Source: Polaribacter sp. SA4-10 (lineage in GTDB: Bacteria > Bacteroidota > Bacteroidia > Flavobacteriales > Flavobacteriaceae). Taken from it: a stretch of DNA of 64,000 bases. The DNA lies in contig CATIQU010000025.1 in assembly GCA_949519155.1 (NCBI GenBank), forward strand, positions 60,363 to 124,362, given 5' to 3'. The position numbers and the translations under genes were made by a program. Under the pieces are notes generated by a model. That model did no database searches, was not told where the DNA came from, and saw only the letters and a list, made by a program, of their open reading frames with translations. Below, one piece after another: positions 44,800 to 52,918 of the stretch (position 1 is the first letter of the stretch; every line of letters starts with the position of its first letter).

Positions 44800-46311
44800 A
44801 TGAAACTTGAAGTTTTAGAAAAAAGGCACTATTATCACATTTATAATCGAGGAATCAATAGTGGGAACATTTTTGAAAATGATGAAAATAAGAATTACTT
44901 TCTTAAATTAGTTTCAAAACATTTAACAAACAAAATAGAGGTTTTAGCATATTGTTTGATGAAAAATCATTTTCATTTAGCGGTTCAGATTTCTGCAGAT
45001 GAAAGATCGGCATCACAAGCGCTTTCAAATTTATTTAATGCGTATTCAAAAGCATATAATAAAAAATATCACAGAACTGGTGCTTTGTTTGAAAGACCTT
45101 TTAAACGGGTAAAAATAGTAGATGAGGTATATCTTAAGCAGTTAGTTATCTATATTCATAAAAACCCTCAGAACCATAAAGTTGTCAATAATTTTGAAGA
45201 GTACAAATTCACATCATATGCTCTTTTTTCTTTTCCAGAGAGCAATACTGTAATCTCTAAAAAGAAAGAAACCCTGGAGCTATTTGATGATTTAACAAAC
45301 TTTATACATTGTCATAAAACAGACCTGTCAGGTTTTCAAAACTTGACAGGTCTGGATGAAGAGCAACAAAATTTTATACAACTCCAATCTTCTAAAAACA
45401 AAACATCGTTGAAAGATGAATTTTATCAATATATCGAGAACCTACAAGATCAGATTACTTCTAAATTAGAAGCTGTTGACGGAAAAGCATTTTTTCAAGA
45501 AGACGTATGGGTGCGAAAAGAAGGAGGAGGAGGTAGAACCCGTGTGATTGAAAACGGAGCCATCTTTGAAAAAGGAGGTGTCAATATTTCGAAGGTTTTT
45601 GGCGAATTACCAGCGCCATTAAGAAAACAATTTGGTGTAGAAGAAGGAAGTTTTTTTGCCTGTGGGTTGAGCTTGGTATTGCATCCAATAAACCCGTTTT
45701 TGCCAACAGTGCACGCCAATTGGCGTTATTTCGAAATGTATAATACAGCAGGAGAAATTGTAACCCAATGGTTTGGCGGAGGACAAGATCTAACCCCTTA
45801 TTATTTGTTTGATGAAGATGCAACACATTTTCATACCGTTTGCAAGTTGGCATGTGACAAACACCATTTAGAGTTTTATCCAAAGTTCAAAAAAACCTGT
45901 GACGACTATTTTTGGAATGCACATCGAGAGGAAGCGCGCGGAATTGGAGGGTTGTTTTTTGATTATTTAAAAGAGACAGAAGAATTTACAATTCAAGATC
46001 GGTTTAATTTTGTTACAGAAGTTGGAAACAGTTTTTTAGACAGTTACGTTCCAATCGTTGAAAAGAGAAAAGAATTACCATTTACAAGAACTCAAAAAGA
46101 TTGGCAAGAAATTCGAAGAGGACGCTATGTAGAATTTAATTTAGTGCATGACAGAGGGACTTTGTTTGGATTGAAAACCAATGGACGCATAGAAAGTATT
46201 CTAATGAGTTTACCGCCAATTGTACAATGGAAATATAATCATCATCCAGAAGAAAATTCAGAAGAAGAAAGACTTATAAAGGTTTTAGAGAATCCTAAAG
46301 AATGGATTTAA
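44800..46311 (+). CDS. hemF: Fusion of a REP-associated tyrosine transposase (RAYT) to oxygen-dependent coproporphyrinogen III oxidase (HemF)
   Basis: One open frame of 503 codons joins two unrelated proteins. Residues 1 to about 172 are a Y1 single-strand transposase: HYYHIYNRGIN at the start, the HUH metal motif H57-F-H59 in MKNHFHLAV, and the nucleophile candidate Y118 in VIYIHKNP. Residues 174-185 are encoded by a REP-like palindrome. Residues 204-503 are a complete HemF of 300 aa: GGGGRTRVIENGAIFEKGGV, HANWRYFE, DLTPYY, NAHREEARGIGG, RRGRYVEFNLVHDRGT. HemF decarboxylates coproporphyrinogen III to protoporphyrinogen IX with oxygen. Codon 204, where HemF normally starts, is TTG (45409), so HemF may also be made alone. 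The gene ends the haem operon and has a hairpin terminator. Whether the product is used as a fusion is unknown. Confidence 0.9.
   Translation: MKLEVLEKRHYYHIYNRGINSGNIFENDENKNYFLKLVSKHLTNKIEVLAYCLMKNHFHLAVQISADERSASQALSNLFNAYSKAYNKKYHRTGALFERPFKRVKIVDEVYLKQLVIYIHKNPQNHKVVNNFEEYKFTSYALFSFPESNTVISKKKETLELFDDLTNFIHCHKTDLSGFQNLTGLDEEQQNFIQLQSSKNKTSLKDEFYQYIENLQDQITSKLEAVDGKAFFQEDVWVRKEGGGGRTRVIENGAIFEKGGVNISKVFGELPAPLRKQFGVEEGSFFACGLSLVLHPINPFLPTVHANWRYFEMYNTAGEIVTQWFGGGQDLTPYYLFDEDATHFHTVCKLACDKHHLEFYPKFKKTCDDYFWNAHREEARGIGGLFFDYLKETEEFTIQDRFNFVTEVGNSFLDSYVPIVEKRKELPFTRTQKDWQEIRRGRYVEFNLVHDRGTLFGLKTNGRIESILMSLPPIVQWKYNHHPEENSEEERLIKVLENPKEWI
45321..45353. repeat. Full REP-like palindrome inside the RAYT-HemF frame
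   Basis: Arms agacctgtcaggtttt (45321-45336) and aaaacttgacaggtct (45338-45353) match at 15 of 16 positions around one central base. The reading frame stays open through it. It shares the aaaacYtgacaggt core with the half-element at 44757-44779. Confidence 0.8.
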
Positions 46312-46644
46312 GAACAAATAGATAAACACAAAACGGATTGGGTTTTGTGTTTTTTTTATCCAGCATTCAGTTTCAATATTGAAATTTATCCAAATTAAGA
46401 AAAAAACACATTCGAGTGTTCCATTGATTTTAGGATGTTTTCTTAAGTGGGAAATAGTTGGTTAATTATGGAATCAATAAAATAAATGTTAAAAATTAAA
46501 ATATATTGCAGTATATTTTGATTATTTAATTTTTTATTAAGAATAATTTAAAGAAGGTAAAATTCAGTACGATTATTCTGTTCGAATTATTAGTGAAAAA
46601 CCATCCGTTTTTAGTATTTTTGCATTCGATAAAAACAGATAGTA
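46312..46644. other. 333-bp AT-rich gap between the haem operon and the E2 gene
   Basis: Apart from the terminator at its start, the gap is very AT-rich with no coding potential seen. A TATTTTTG at 46615-46622 matches the -7 consensus and may be the promoter of the E2 gene 23 bp downstream, but no -33 TTG was identified. Confidence 0.5.
46324..46358 (+). terminator. Intrinsic terminator of the haem operon
   Basis: The stem aaacacaaaac/gttttgtgttt with a 7-nt loop is followed by a T tract, 12 bp after the stop of the RAYT-HemF gene. Confidence 0.8.
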
Positions 46645-47952
46645 ATGGCAAGATTCGAATTGAAATTACCTAAAATGGGAGAAAGTGTTGCAGAAGCAAC
46701 CATCACATCTTGGTTAAAAGAAGTAGGTGAAACTATAGAATTAGATGAGGCTATTGTAGAAATTGCTACAGACAAAGTAGATTCAGAAGTACCGTCAGAA
46801 GTAGAAGGTATTTTAGTTGAAATTTTATTTGAAAAAGACGAGGTGGTTGCTGTAGGGGCTACCATAGCCATTATTGAAACTGCCGTAGATTCTGCCAGCG
46901 AATCAGTAACTCCAAAAGAAGTATTACAAGTTACAGCAGTAGAAAAAACCATCGAAAAAGCAATAGAAGTTGTTGCAGCCCCAATATCAAAAACATCAGA
47001 AAGCGGAAAATTTTATTCTCCCTTAGTTCGTAATATAGCCAAAACAGAAGGCATAACTATGGATGAACTGGAAACAATATCTGGTTCAGGAAAAGATGGA
47101 AGAGTTGCTAAAAATGATATTCTATCTTTCATTGAAAACAGAAAGTCAGTACCAGAGGCAGCACCCATAAAAATCACCGAAGAAAAAGAGATACAACCAA
47201 CCCAAAAAGCAACGCAAAAAGTAACACCAGTTTCTGTAAATGGCGAGGATGAGGTAATTGAAATGACCAGAATGGGAAAATTAATTTCCAAACACATGGT
47301 TAATTCGGTACAAACTGCGGCACATGTGCAATCTTTTATAGAAATTGATGTTACCAATATTGTAAAATGGAGAACGAAAGTTAAAGATGCTTTCTTCAGT
47401 AGAGAAGGAGAGAAACTAACGTTCACACCTATTTTAATGCACGCAGTTGCTGCTACCATTAAAAAGTTCCCAATGATTAACATTGCGATTGATGGCGATC
47501 ACATTATCAAAAGAAAAAACATAAATTTAGGAATGGCTGCCGCCTTACCAGATGGTAATTTAATTGTACCCGTTATTAAGAACGCAGACCAATTGAATCT
47601 TGTTGGAATGACAAAATCTGTGAATGATTTAGCCAACAGAGCAAGAAACAATGCACTGAAACCAGATGAAATTCAAGGCGGTACTTATACGGTAACCAAT
47701 GTAGGTGGTTTTGGTTCTGTCATGGGAACTCCCATTATCAACCAACCGCAAGTTGCTATTTTGGCTTTAGGAGCTATTCGCAAAGTACCAGCAGTTATTG
47801 AAACCTCAGAAGGAGATTTTATAGGTATCCGACAAAAAATGTTCGTTTCACATTCTTATGACCATAGGGTTGTTAATGGAGCTTTAGGAGGAATGTTTAT
47901 CAAAACATTAAAAGAAATATTAGAAGCCTGGGATGTAAATCAGGATTTTTAA
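46645..47952 (+). CDS. 2-oxoacid dehydrogenase complex E2 component (dihydrolipoyl acyltransferase, branched-chain/2-oxoglutarate-like)
   Basis: The 435-aa E2 has one N-terminal lipoyl domain with the lipoylated Lys in EIATDKVDSEVPSE (about residue 43), a peripheral-subunit-binding domain (SPLVRNIAKTEGITMDEL, SGSGKDGRVAKNDI) and a catalytic acyltransferase core ending in HSYDHRVVNGALGG with the active His. The DKVDSEVPSE lipoyl motif differs from the DKATMEFE of the pyruvate E2 encoded nearby, which points to a branched-chain or related 2-oxoacid complex. No E1 gene is adjacent. It is monocistronic with its own terminator. Confidence 0.92.
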   Translation: MARFELKLPKMGESVAEATITSWLKEVGETIELDEAIVEIATDKVDSEVPSEVEGILVEILFEKDEVVAVGATIAIIETAVDSASESVTPKEVLQVTAVEKTIEKAIEVVAAPISKTSESGKFYSPLVRNIAKTEGITMDELETISGSGKDGRVAKNDILSFIENRKSVPEAAPIKITEEKEIQPTQKATQKVTPVSVNGEDEVIEMTRMGKLISKHMVNSVQTAAHVQSFIEIDVTNIVKWRTKVKDAFFSREGEKLTFTPILMHAVAATIKKFPMINIAIDGDHIIKRKNINLGMAAALPDGNLIVPVIKNADQLNLVGMTKSVNDLANRARNNALKPDEIQGGTYTVTNVGGFGSVMGTPIINQPQVAILALGAIRKVPAVIETSEGDFIGIRQKMFVSHSYDHRVVNGALGGMFIKTLKEILEAWDVNQDF

Positions 47953-47970
47953 AATAAACTATTTTATATA

Positions 47971-48001
47971 AAAAAAACTCAGATAACTCTGAGTTTTTTT
48001 A
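47971..48001. terminator. Bidirectional intrinsic terminator
   Basis: The stem aaaaaactcaga/tctgagtttttt with A and T tracts on the two sides lies between the convergent E2 and GNAT genes. Confidence 0.85.
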
Positions 48002-48006
48002 TGCTT

Positions 48007-48693
48007 CTATTTTCTGGAATACAACCACCAATTCATATCTCGTGTCAACTTATAACCGATTTTTTCATACAAAGAAATAGCCACATTTCCTTTATTTGTA
48101 TGAAGAATAGGAAGCTTACTTTGTTTTAAAATTGCCTTTGTTGTGTGTGTTATGAGTTGTTTTGCGTAGCCTTTTCGAGTATGGTCTGGGTGGGTAATCA
48201 CAGAGCTTACTTCTATAAAATCATCCGCTTGCATACGTTGTCCAGATATAGCAATCAGTTTCTCATTTTTAAAGATGCCGAAAAATTCTCCCATTTCAAA
48301 ACCTCTTTTCCGATAGAAACCAGGCATGACCAACCAAATTAAATCGTAAATTTCATTAATATGTTTTTCGGTGAGTGCTACAATTTCTTCAGTAATTTCG
48401 ATGTCGACCAGGTTTTCTAAAACCATTTGACATCCCGCTATCTTTTTTTCTAAAACTGTTGTATTTGCATCAATTTCTGCTGTCTGGTTTTCAGAGACTA
48501 AGAAGAATTTTTCAACAGTTTTCCCATATTCATTTAAAGCCATACTAGTTTTAGAGGTGTCATAAAAAGCACCAAAAATACAAATGTCTGGATTGTAAAA
48601 TTGAACTCCATTATGGGTTACAAGGAACTTTTTATGTGTTTCTTGTAAGGAGTACCAAACAGGGTTTTTTAATTTTTCTTCTAAAGAGATCAT
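48007..48693 (-). CDS. GNAT-family N-acetyltransferase
   Basis: The 228-aa protein has an uncharacterised N-terminal half and a GNAT domain in about residues 125-225. The acetyl-CoA-binding motif is SSVITHPDHTRKGYAKQLI (R-K-G-Y-A loop), preceded by IAISGQRMQ and followed by HTNKGNVAISLYEKIGY. The substrate is unknown. It lies downstream of the pdhA-pdhC operon, separated from it by a hairpin, and runs towards the E2 gene. Confidence 0.85.
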   Translation of the reverse strand: MISLEEKLKNPVWYSLQETHKKFLVTHNGVQFYNPDICIFGAFYDTSKTSMALNEYGKTVEKFFLVSENQTAEIDANTTVLEKKIAGCQMVLENLVDIEITEEIVALTEKHINEIYDLIWLVMPGFYRKRGFEMGEFFGIFKNEKLIAISGQRMQADDFIEVSSVITHPDHTRKGYAKQLITHTTKAILKQSKLPILHTNKGNVAISLYEKIGYKLTRDMNWWLYSRK

Positions 48694-48706
48694 TTTCTGA
48701 GATATA

Positions 48707-48734
48707 AATAAACTCGCATTAAATGCGAGTTTAT
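48707..48734 (-). terminator. Intrinsic terminator of the pdhA-pdhC operon
   Basis: A near-perfect stem ataaactcgcat/atgcgagtttat with a loop of 4 nt lies 24 bp past the pdhC stop and 14 bp before the GNAT start, with T-rich sequence following on the minus strand. Confidence 0.7.
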
Positions 48735-48757
48735 AAAGATATACTATTTTAAAAAAC

Positions 48758-50377
48758 CTACGCTAACATGGTAATTGGGTTTTCTATAAATGTTTTTAGT
48801 GTTTGTAAAAATTGAGCACCAACTGCACCGTCAACCGTTCTGTGATCGCAGGTTAAGGTTAACTTCATGGTGTTTCCAACTACAATTTGTCCGTTTTTAA
48901 CCACTGGTTTTTCAACAATTGCTCCTACAGATAAAATGGCAGAGTTCGGTTGGTTGATGATTGAAGTAAAGTTTTCGATCCCAAACATTCCTAAATTAGA
49001 TACCGTAAAGGTACTCCCTTGCATTTCTGCTATAGCTATTTTCTTGTGCCTTGCTTTTCCTGCTAAATCTCTTACAGATGCACCGATTTGAGTTAAACTC
49101 AGTTGGTTGGTATGTTTTACAACAGGTACAACCAAACCTTCATCAACTGCAACCGCAACACCTACGTGAATGTGACTGTGATAAATGGTGTTTTCGTTAG
49201 TCCAAGAAGTATTTACTTGTGGATGTTTCTGCAATGCCATGGCACAGGCTTTTACAACCATATCGTTAAATGATACTTTGGTATCTGGAATTGCATTGAT
49301 GGTCTTTCTAGAAGCCATTGCATTGTCCATGTCAACCTCAATATTTAAATTAAAGTCAGGGGCTGTAAATTTAGAGTTTCCTAAGGATTTTGCAATTGCT
49401 TTTCGCATTTGCGAGTTCTTTACTTCTTCTGATTTTTCTTCGCCAGAAGCAATATATGTAATTGCAGGTGCAGCGGTTTCTATTTTTACTATTTCAACAG
49501 TTTTAGCCGCAGGAGTATGGTTTTCTACATCTTTTTTAATGATGCGGCCATTTTCTCCAGAACCTTTAATGTCTGATAATTGATATCCTTTGTCTGCAGC
49601 AATTTTCTTTGCCAATGGAGATGCAAAAATGCGTCCATTTGTTGTATTCACAGTTGCTGTTGAAGCAGCTTCTACAGTTTTTTCTGCGATTTTTGTTTCT
49701 TTTTCCTCTGTATCGGGTGCATCTGCGGCTACAGTTGCAACACCACCATTGGCAACAATGGCAGAAATATCGGTTCCAGTTGGACCAATAATGGTTAGTA
49801 AACTATCAACAGGAGCGGTTTCACCTTCTTGAACACCAATGTATAGAATGGTTCCTTCGTAGAAACACTCAAATTCCATCGTTGCTTTATCGGTTTCAAT
49901 CTCTGCTAAAATATCACCTTCTTCAACAGTATCTCCCACGTTTTTCAACCAAGTAGCTACCGTTCCATCCGTCATCGTATCACTCAAACGGGGCATCGTA
50001 ATTACTTGCACACCTTCAGGTATTGATACTCCGTCAGATTTTTCATCAGCAGTACTTGTAGGTGTTTCAATAACGGTTTCGATTATCTCTTCTTCAGTAG
50101 CTTTAGCAGCCCCATTAATGTGTGCAGAAATATCTTCGCCTTCTTCACCAATAATAGCAAGTAGTACATCTACGGGAGATGATTCTCCATCTTGCACACC
50201 AATGTATAATAAAATTCCTTCATGGAAAGATTCAAATTCCATGGTTGCTTTGTCGGTTTCAATTTCAGCAAGAATATCTCCTTCCTCAATTTTATCCCCA
50301 ACACTCTTTAACCATTTTGCCACAACACCTTCTTCCATGGTGTCGCTTAAACGCGGCATATTTACAATTGTAGCCAT
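48758..50377 (-). CDS. pdhC: Pyruvate dehydrogenase complex dihydrolipoamide acetyltransferase (E2) with two lipoyl domains
   Basis: The 539-aa E2 core transfers acetyl groups from pyruvate decarboxylation to CoA. Two lipoyl domains are seen, each with the lipoylated Lys in EIETDKATMEFE (about residues 43 and 168). A peripheral-subunit-binding domain (SPLAKKIAADKGYQLSDI, ENGRIIKKDV) and a catalytic core ending in LTCDHRTVDGAVGAQFL follow, separated by flexible Ala/Thr/Glu linkers. pdhA lies 3 bp upstream. E1-beta and E3 genes are elsewhere, as is usual in Bacteroidota. Confidence 0.96.
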   Translation of the reverse strand: MATIVNMPRLSDTMEEGVVAKWLKSVGDKIEEGDILAEIETDKATMEFESFHEGILLYIGVQDGESSPVDVLLAIIGEEGEDISAHINGAAKATEEEIIETVIETPTSTADEKSDGVSIPEGVQVITMPRLSDTMTDGTVATWLKNVGDTVEEGDILAEIETDKATMEFECFYEGTILYIGVQEGETAPVDSLLTIIGPTGTDISAIVANGGVATVAADAPDTEEKETKIAEKTVEAASTATVNTTNGRIFASPLAKKIAADKGYQLSDIKGSGENGRIIKKDVENHTPAAKTVEIVKIETAAPAITYIASGEEKSEEVKNSQMRKAIAKSLGNSKFTAPDFNLNIEVDMDNAMASRKTINAIPDTKVSFNDMVVKACAMALQKHPQVNTSWTNENTIYHSHIHVGVAVAVDEGLVVPVVKHTNQLSLTQIGASVRDLAGKARHKKIAIAEMQGSTFTVSNLGMFGIENFTSIINQPNSAILSVGAIVEKPVVKNGQIVVGNTMKLTLTCDHRTVDGAVGAQFLQTLKTFIENPITMLA

Positions 50378-50380
50378 ATT

Positions 50381-51370
50381 TTAACTTATAAAAGGATAAT
50401 CTTCTTGTTCATATACCATGTCATACATTTGTTGTGGTTCTGGATATGGAGACTCTTCTGCGAATTTTTCGCATTCGTTCACTCTTGCCTTTACACTTTT
50501 ATCAATTGCAGCAATTTCTTCTAATGTCGCGTAGTTTTTCTCTAAAATCACATCCCTTACTTGCGTAATTGGATCTATTTTTTTGTACTCTTCTACTTCA
50601 TCTTTTGTTCTATAATGTTGTGCATCAGACATCGAGTGACCTCTATATCTGTATGTTTTCATTTCTAAGAAAGTAGGACCGTCTCCACGTCTTGCTCTTT
50701 GTATAGCTTCGTCTATTGCTTCTGCCACCTTTATTGGATTCATTGCGTCTACGGGACCACAAGGCATTTCGTATCCTAAACCTAACTTCCAAATATCAGT
50801 ATGGTTTGCAGTTCTTTCTACAGAGGTTCCCATGGCATATCCATTGTTTTCCACAATAAAAATAACCGGTAATTTCCACAACATAGCCATGTTAAAAGCC
50901 TCATGCAAAGAGCCTTGTCTTGCTGCACCATCTCCAAAACAGGTTAATGTAACAGCATCGCTTCCTTTATATTTGTCTCCAAAAGCAATTCCTGCTCCTA
51001 ATGGTATTTGACCTCCAACAATACCGTGTCCTCCATAAAAACCAAATTCTTTAGAGAAAATATGCATAGATCCTCCCATTCCTTTAGAGGTTCCAGTTAC
51101 CTTACCATACAATTCAGCCATCACCCTTTTAGGGTCTTCTCCCATACCAATTGGTTGCACGTGATTTCTATAGGCAGTAATCATTTTGTCCTTAGACAAA
51201 TCCATTGCGTGCAATGCACCTGCTAAAATAGCTTCCTGACCGTTATATAAATGTAAGAAACCTCTTACTTTTTGCTGTATATATACGGATGCTAATTTGT
51301 CTTCAAATTTTCGCCAAAATAACATGTCCTTGTACCAATCTAAATAGGTTTGTTTGGTAATTTTTTTCAT
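50381..51370 (-). CDS. pdhA: Pyruvate dehydrogenase E1 component subunit alpha
   Basis: PdhA binds thiamine diphosphate and decarboxylates pyruvate with its beta partner. The start at ATG 51370 gives MKKITKQTYLDWYKDML and 329 aa, the family norm; an in-frame TTG at 51415 would add 15 unconserved residues. The TPP/Mg motif runs from GDGAARQGSLHEAFNMA to NNGYAMGTS. The phosphorylation-loop-like YRYRGHSMSDAQHYRT segment is present. It is 3 bp upstream of pdhC in one operon. Confidence 0.95.
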   Translation of the reverse strand: MKKITKQTYLDWYKDMLFWRKFEDKLASVYIQQKVRGFLHLYNGQEAILAGALHAMDLSKDKMITAYRNHVQPIGMGEDPKRVMAELYGKVTGTSKGMGGSMHIFSKEFGFYGGHGIVGGQIPLGAGIAFGDKYKGSDAVTLTCFGDGAARQGSLHEAFNMAMLWKLPVIFIVENNGYAMGTSVERTANHTDIWKLGLGYEMPCGPVDAMNPIKVAEAIDEAIQRARRGDGPTFLEMKTYRYRGHSMSDAQHYRTKDEVEEYKKIDPITQVRDVILEKNYATLEEIAAIDKSVKARVNECEKFAEESPYPEPQQMYDMVYEQEDYPFIS

Positions 51371-51499
51371 TCTAAATTCTCGTTGTTTGTTTTTTAAGAC
51401 CATTGTATTCATCAATAATCGAGTAGCAAAAATAACGGTTTTAAATAGAATAAAAAAACAAGTTTTTTTTAATTCAACTCAAACGATTTCGTGAACCCT

Positions 51500-52171
51500 T
51501 TATTTGTCTTTCGCGATGATCATGGTAGCCTTAGCCCCGGTTGCTAAATTCCATTCATTTGAAGAGAGTAACATGCCGGTGTCATTGAAGACTTTAAAAC
51601 CAGCAGTATTAGGACCAGAAGTTCCCTGATTTAAGGCTAAAATTGTAATCTTATTAATGCCTTTTTCTAGTGGAATATTAAATTTTTGATAGCGTTGTTG
51701 CAAAACAATATTGACAATGATTGGAATGCCATTAATTAAGATCGTAACACGGTCTCCATCGGGGTGCTGATAGTCTCTACAAATAATATTTATACTATTG
51801 GCATTGGTGCGGATGCTCCCTAAATCTTGATCGATGACAGGATATTGATACATGCCATTGATCTTTTTAAAAGATTTTAAAAATCGTTCTTCACTTAATT
51901 TTGCTTGTGAGATAATTCCTTTGTTGTTGAAGTTTTCTTCCTGTTGTTTTTTCTTGACTTTTTTTTGCTCTTTTTCGTAGGCTTTTTTAAAACCGTTTGC
52001 TCCGTCGATTTTTATAGAGGTAGGTTTCTCAATTTCTTTTGCGTTGTTGGTAATTACAGAACGTATTTTTCCAATTGTTTTTCCGCCGCCATTATTCTCT
52101 ACTTGTGCCATTAGTGGTGTTGCAGAAAATAGAAATAGAAATGTAGAAACGAGAAAAAAAATAGCTTTCAT
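51500..52171 (-). CDS. Secreted protein of unknown function
   Basis: The 223-aa protein has a Sec signal peptide (MKAIFFLVSTFLFLFSATPLMAQ) and a Lys-rich, probably coiled-coil stretch (AYEKEQKKVKKKQQEE) at about residues 63-80. The C-terminal half is beta-rich (DRVTILINGIPIIVNIVL, GINKITILALNQGTSGPN). It may be a periplasmic or surface protein. I do not recognise a named family. It stands between pdhA and a D-Ala-D-Ala dipeptidase gene on the same strand. Confidence 0.7.
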   Translation of the reverse strand: MKAIFFLVSTFLFLFSATPLMAQVENNGGGKTIGKIRSVITNNAKEIEKPTSIKIDGANGFKKAYEKEQKKVKKKQQEENFNNKGIISQAKLSEERFLKSFKKINGMYQYPVIDQDLGSIRTNANSINIICRDYQHPDGDRVTILINGIPIIVNIVLQQRYQKFNIPLEKGINKITILALNQGTSGPNTAGFKVFNDTGMLLSSNEWNLATGAKATMIIAKDK

Positions 52172-52249
52172 AGGGTAGGTTTAAAGACCAATATCACGCA
52201 AATATAATACCGTTTTTATAGGTTGCTGTTTAGAATTTGTTAAAATTAA

Positions 52250-52918
52250 CTATTCTATTGGAAAATTAAAATAGGTTTTTGGAAACGGTTCTTTTTTTAA
52301 TGTGAAATGCCACCACTCGTTTTCATAGGGCTGAAACCCATTTTTGAGCATTACAGTTCTTAAAAGCATCCTGTTTTTTTGTTGAATTTCAGTAATTACT
52401 TTGTTGTATGGATGGGATACTTTTCCAAAAAAATCATAAGTACTTCCCATATCTACTTCTTGGTTTGTTTTTAGATTGACCAACGTAAGGTCTACAGTGC
52501 TTCCTCGTGTATGCCCTGACTTTGAAGCAATATACCCTTGTGCAAACAATTCGCTTTTTGGAACGCTAGGGTAGTAGTCTTGCTTCCGGAGCGTATCTTT
52601 TAAATCTTTTGCCCATTTTACAAAATGGTCTACGGCTTGTTGTGGGCGATAGGCATCAAAAATTTTGAGACTCAGGCTGTCTTTTAAAAAGTGTTGTTGT
52701 GCTTTTTGTAATGCACGTGCCGTTTCTTCGGAAACAATAACCACATCTTTATAATAGCCATCTATGGGCTGTCCAATAAAATTATTGTTGGTAAAATAGC
52801 GCAATTCTTTTTGTATAGATGCATCGATGTTTGATAGATATACAAATCCCTTTGGCAAACTTTGGGTGCTTGCCACAAAAGAAATTAAAAAGAGCAATCC
52901 GAAACTGATGTTTTTCAT
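52250..52918 (-). CDS. D-alanyl-D-alanine dipeptidase (M15D, VanX/DdpX-like)
   Basis: The 222-aa protein starts with a signal peptide (MKNISFGLLFLISFVASTQS) and is periplasmic. Zinc-enzyme motifs are intact: FDAYRPQQAVDHF, SGHTRGSTVDLTLV with the His and Asp ligands, and NEWWHF with the catalytic Glu and third His. It would hydrolyse D-Ala-D-Ala released from cell wall. Stand-alone copies serve wall recycling, and no vanH or vanA is adjacent, so vancomycin resistance is not implied. Confidence 0.92.
   Translation of the reverse strand: MKNISFGLLFLISFVASTQSLPKGFVYLSNIDASIQKELRYFTNNNFIGQPIDGYYKDVVIVSEETARALQKAQQHFLKDSLSLKIFDAYRPQQAVDHFVKWAKDLKDTLRKQDYYPSVPKSELFAQGYIASKSGHTRGSTVDLTLVNLKTNQEVDMGSTYDFFGKVSHPYNKVITEIQQKNRMLLRTVMLKNGFQPYENEWWHFTLKKEPFPKTYFNFPIE

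Larger units (their letters stand above)
44757..45353 (+). mobile_element. RAYT element: Y1 transposase coding region bounded by REP-like sequences
   Basis: A REP half-element (44757-44779), a RAYT coding region (44800 to about 45320) and a full REP palindrome (45321-45353) lie in that order. REP sequences flanking their tyrosine transposase is the known arrangement of RAYT-REP units. Here the unit is placed between hemE and hemF and its coding frame is continuous with hemF. No target-site duplication was identified. Confidence 0.7.

Noticed and set aside
51371..51415. Upstream TTG start for pdhA
   Set aside because: The extra 15 residues do not match the family N-terminus.
52250..52918. Vancomycin resistance locus
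   Set aside because: Only a VanX-like dipeptidase is present, with no vanH, vanA or regulator genes nearby.
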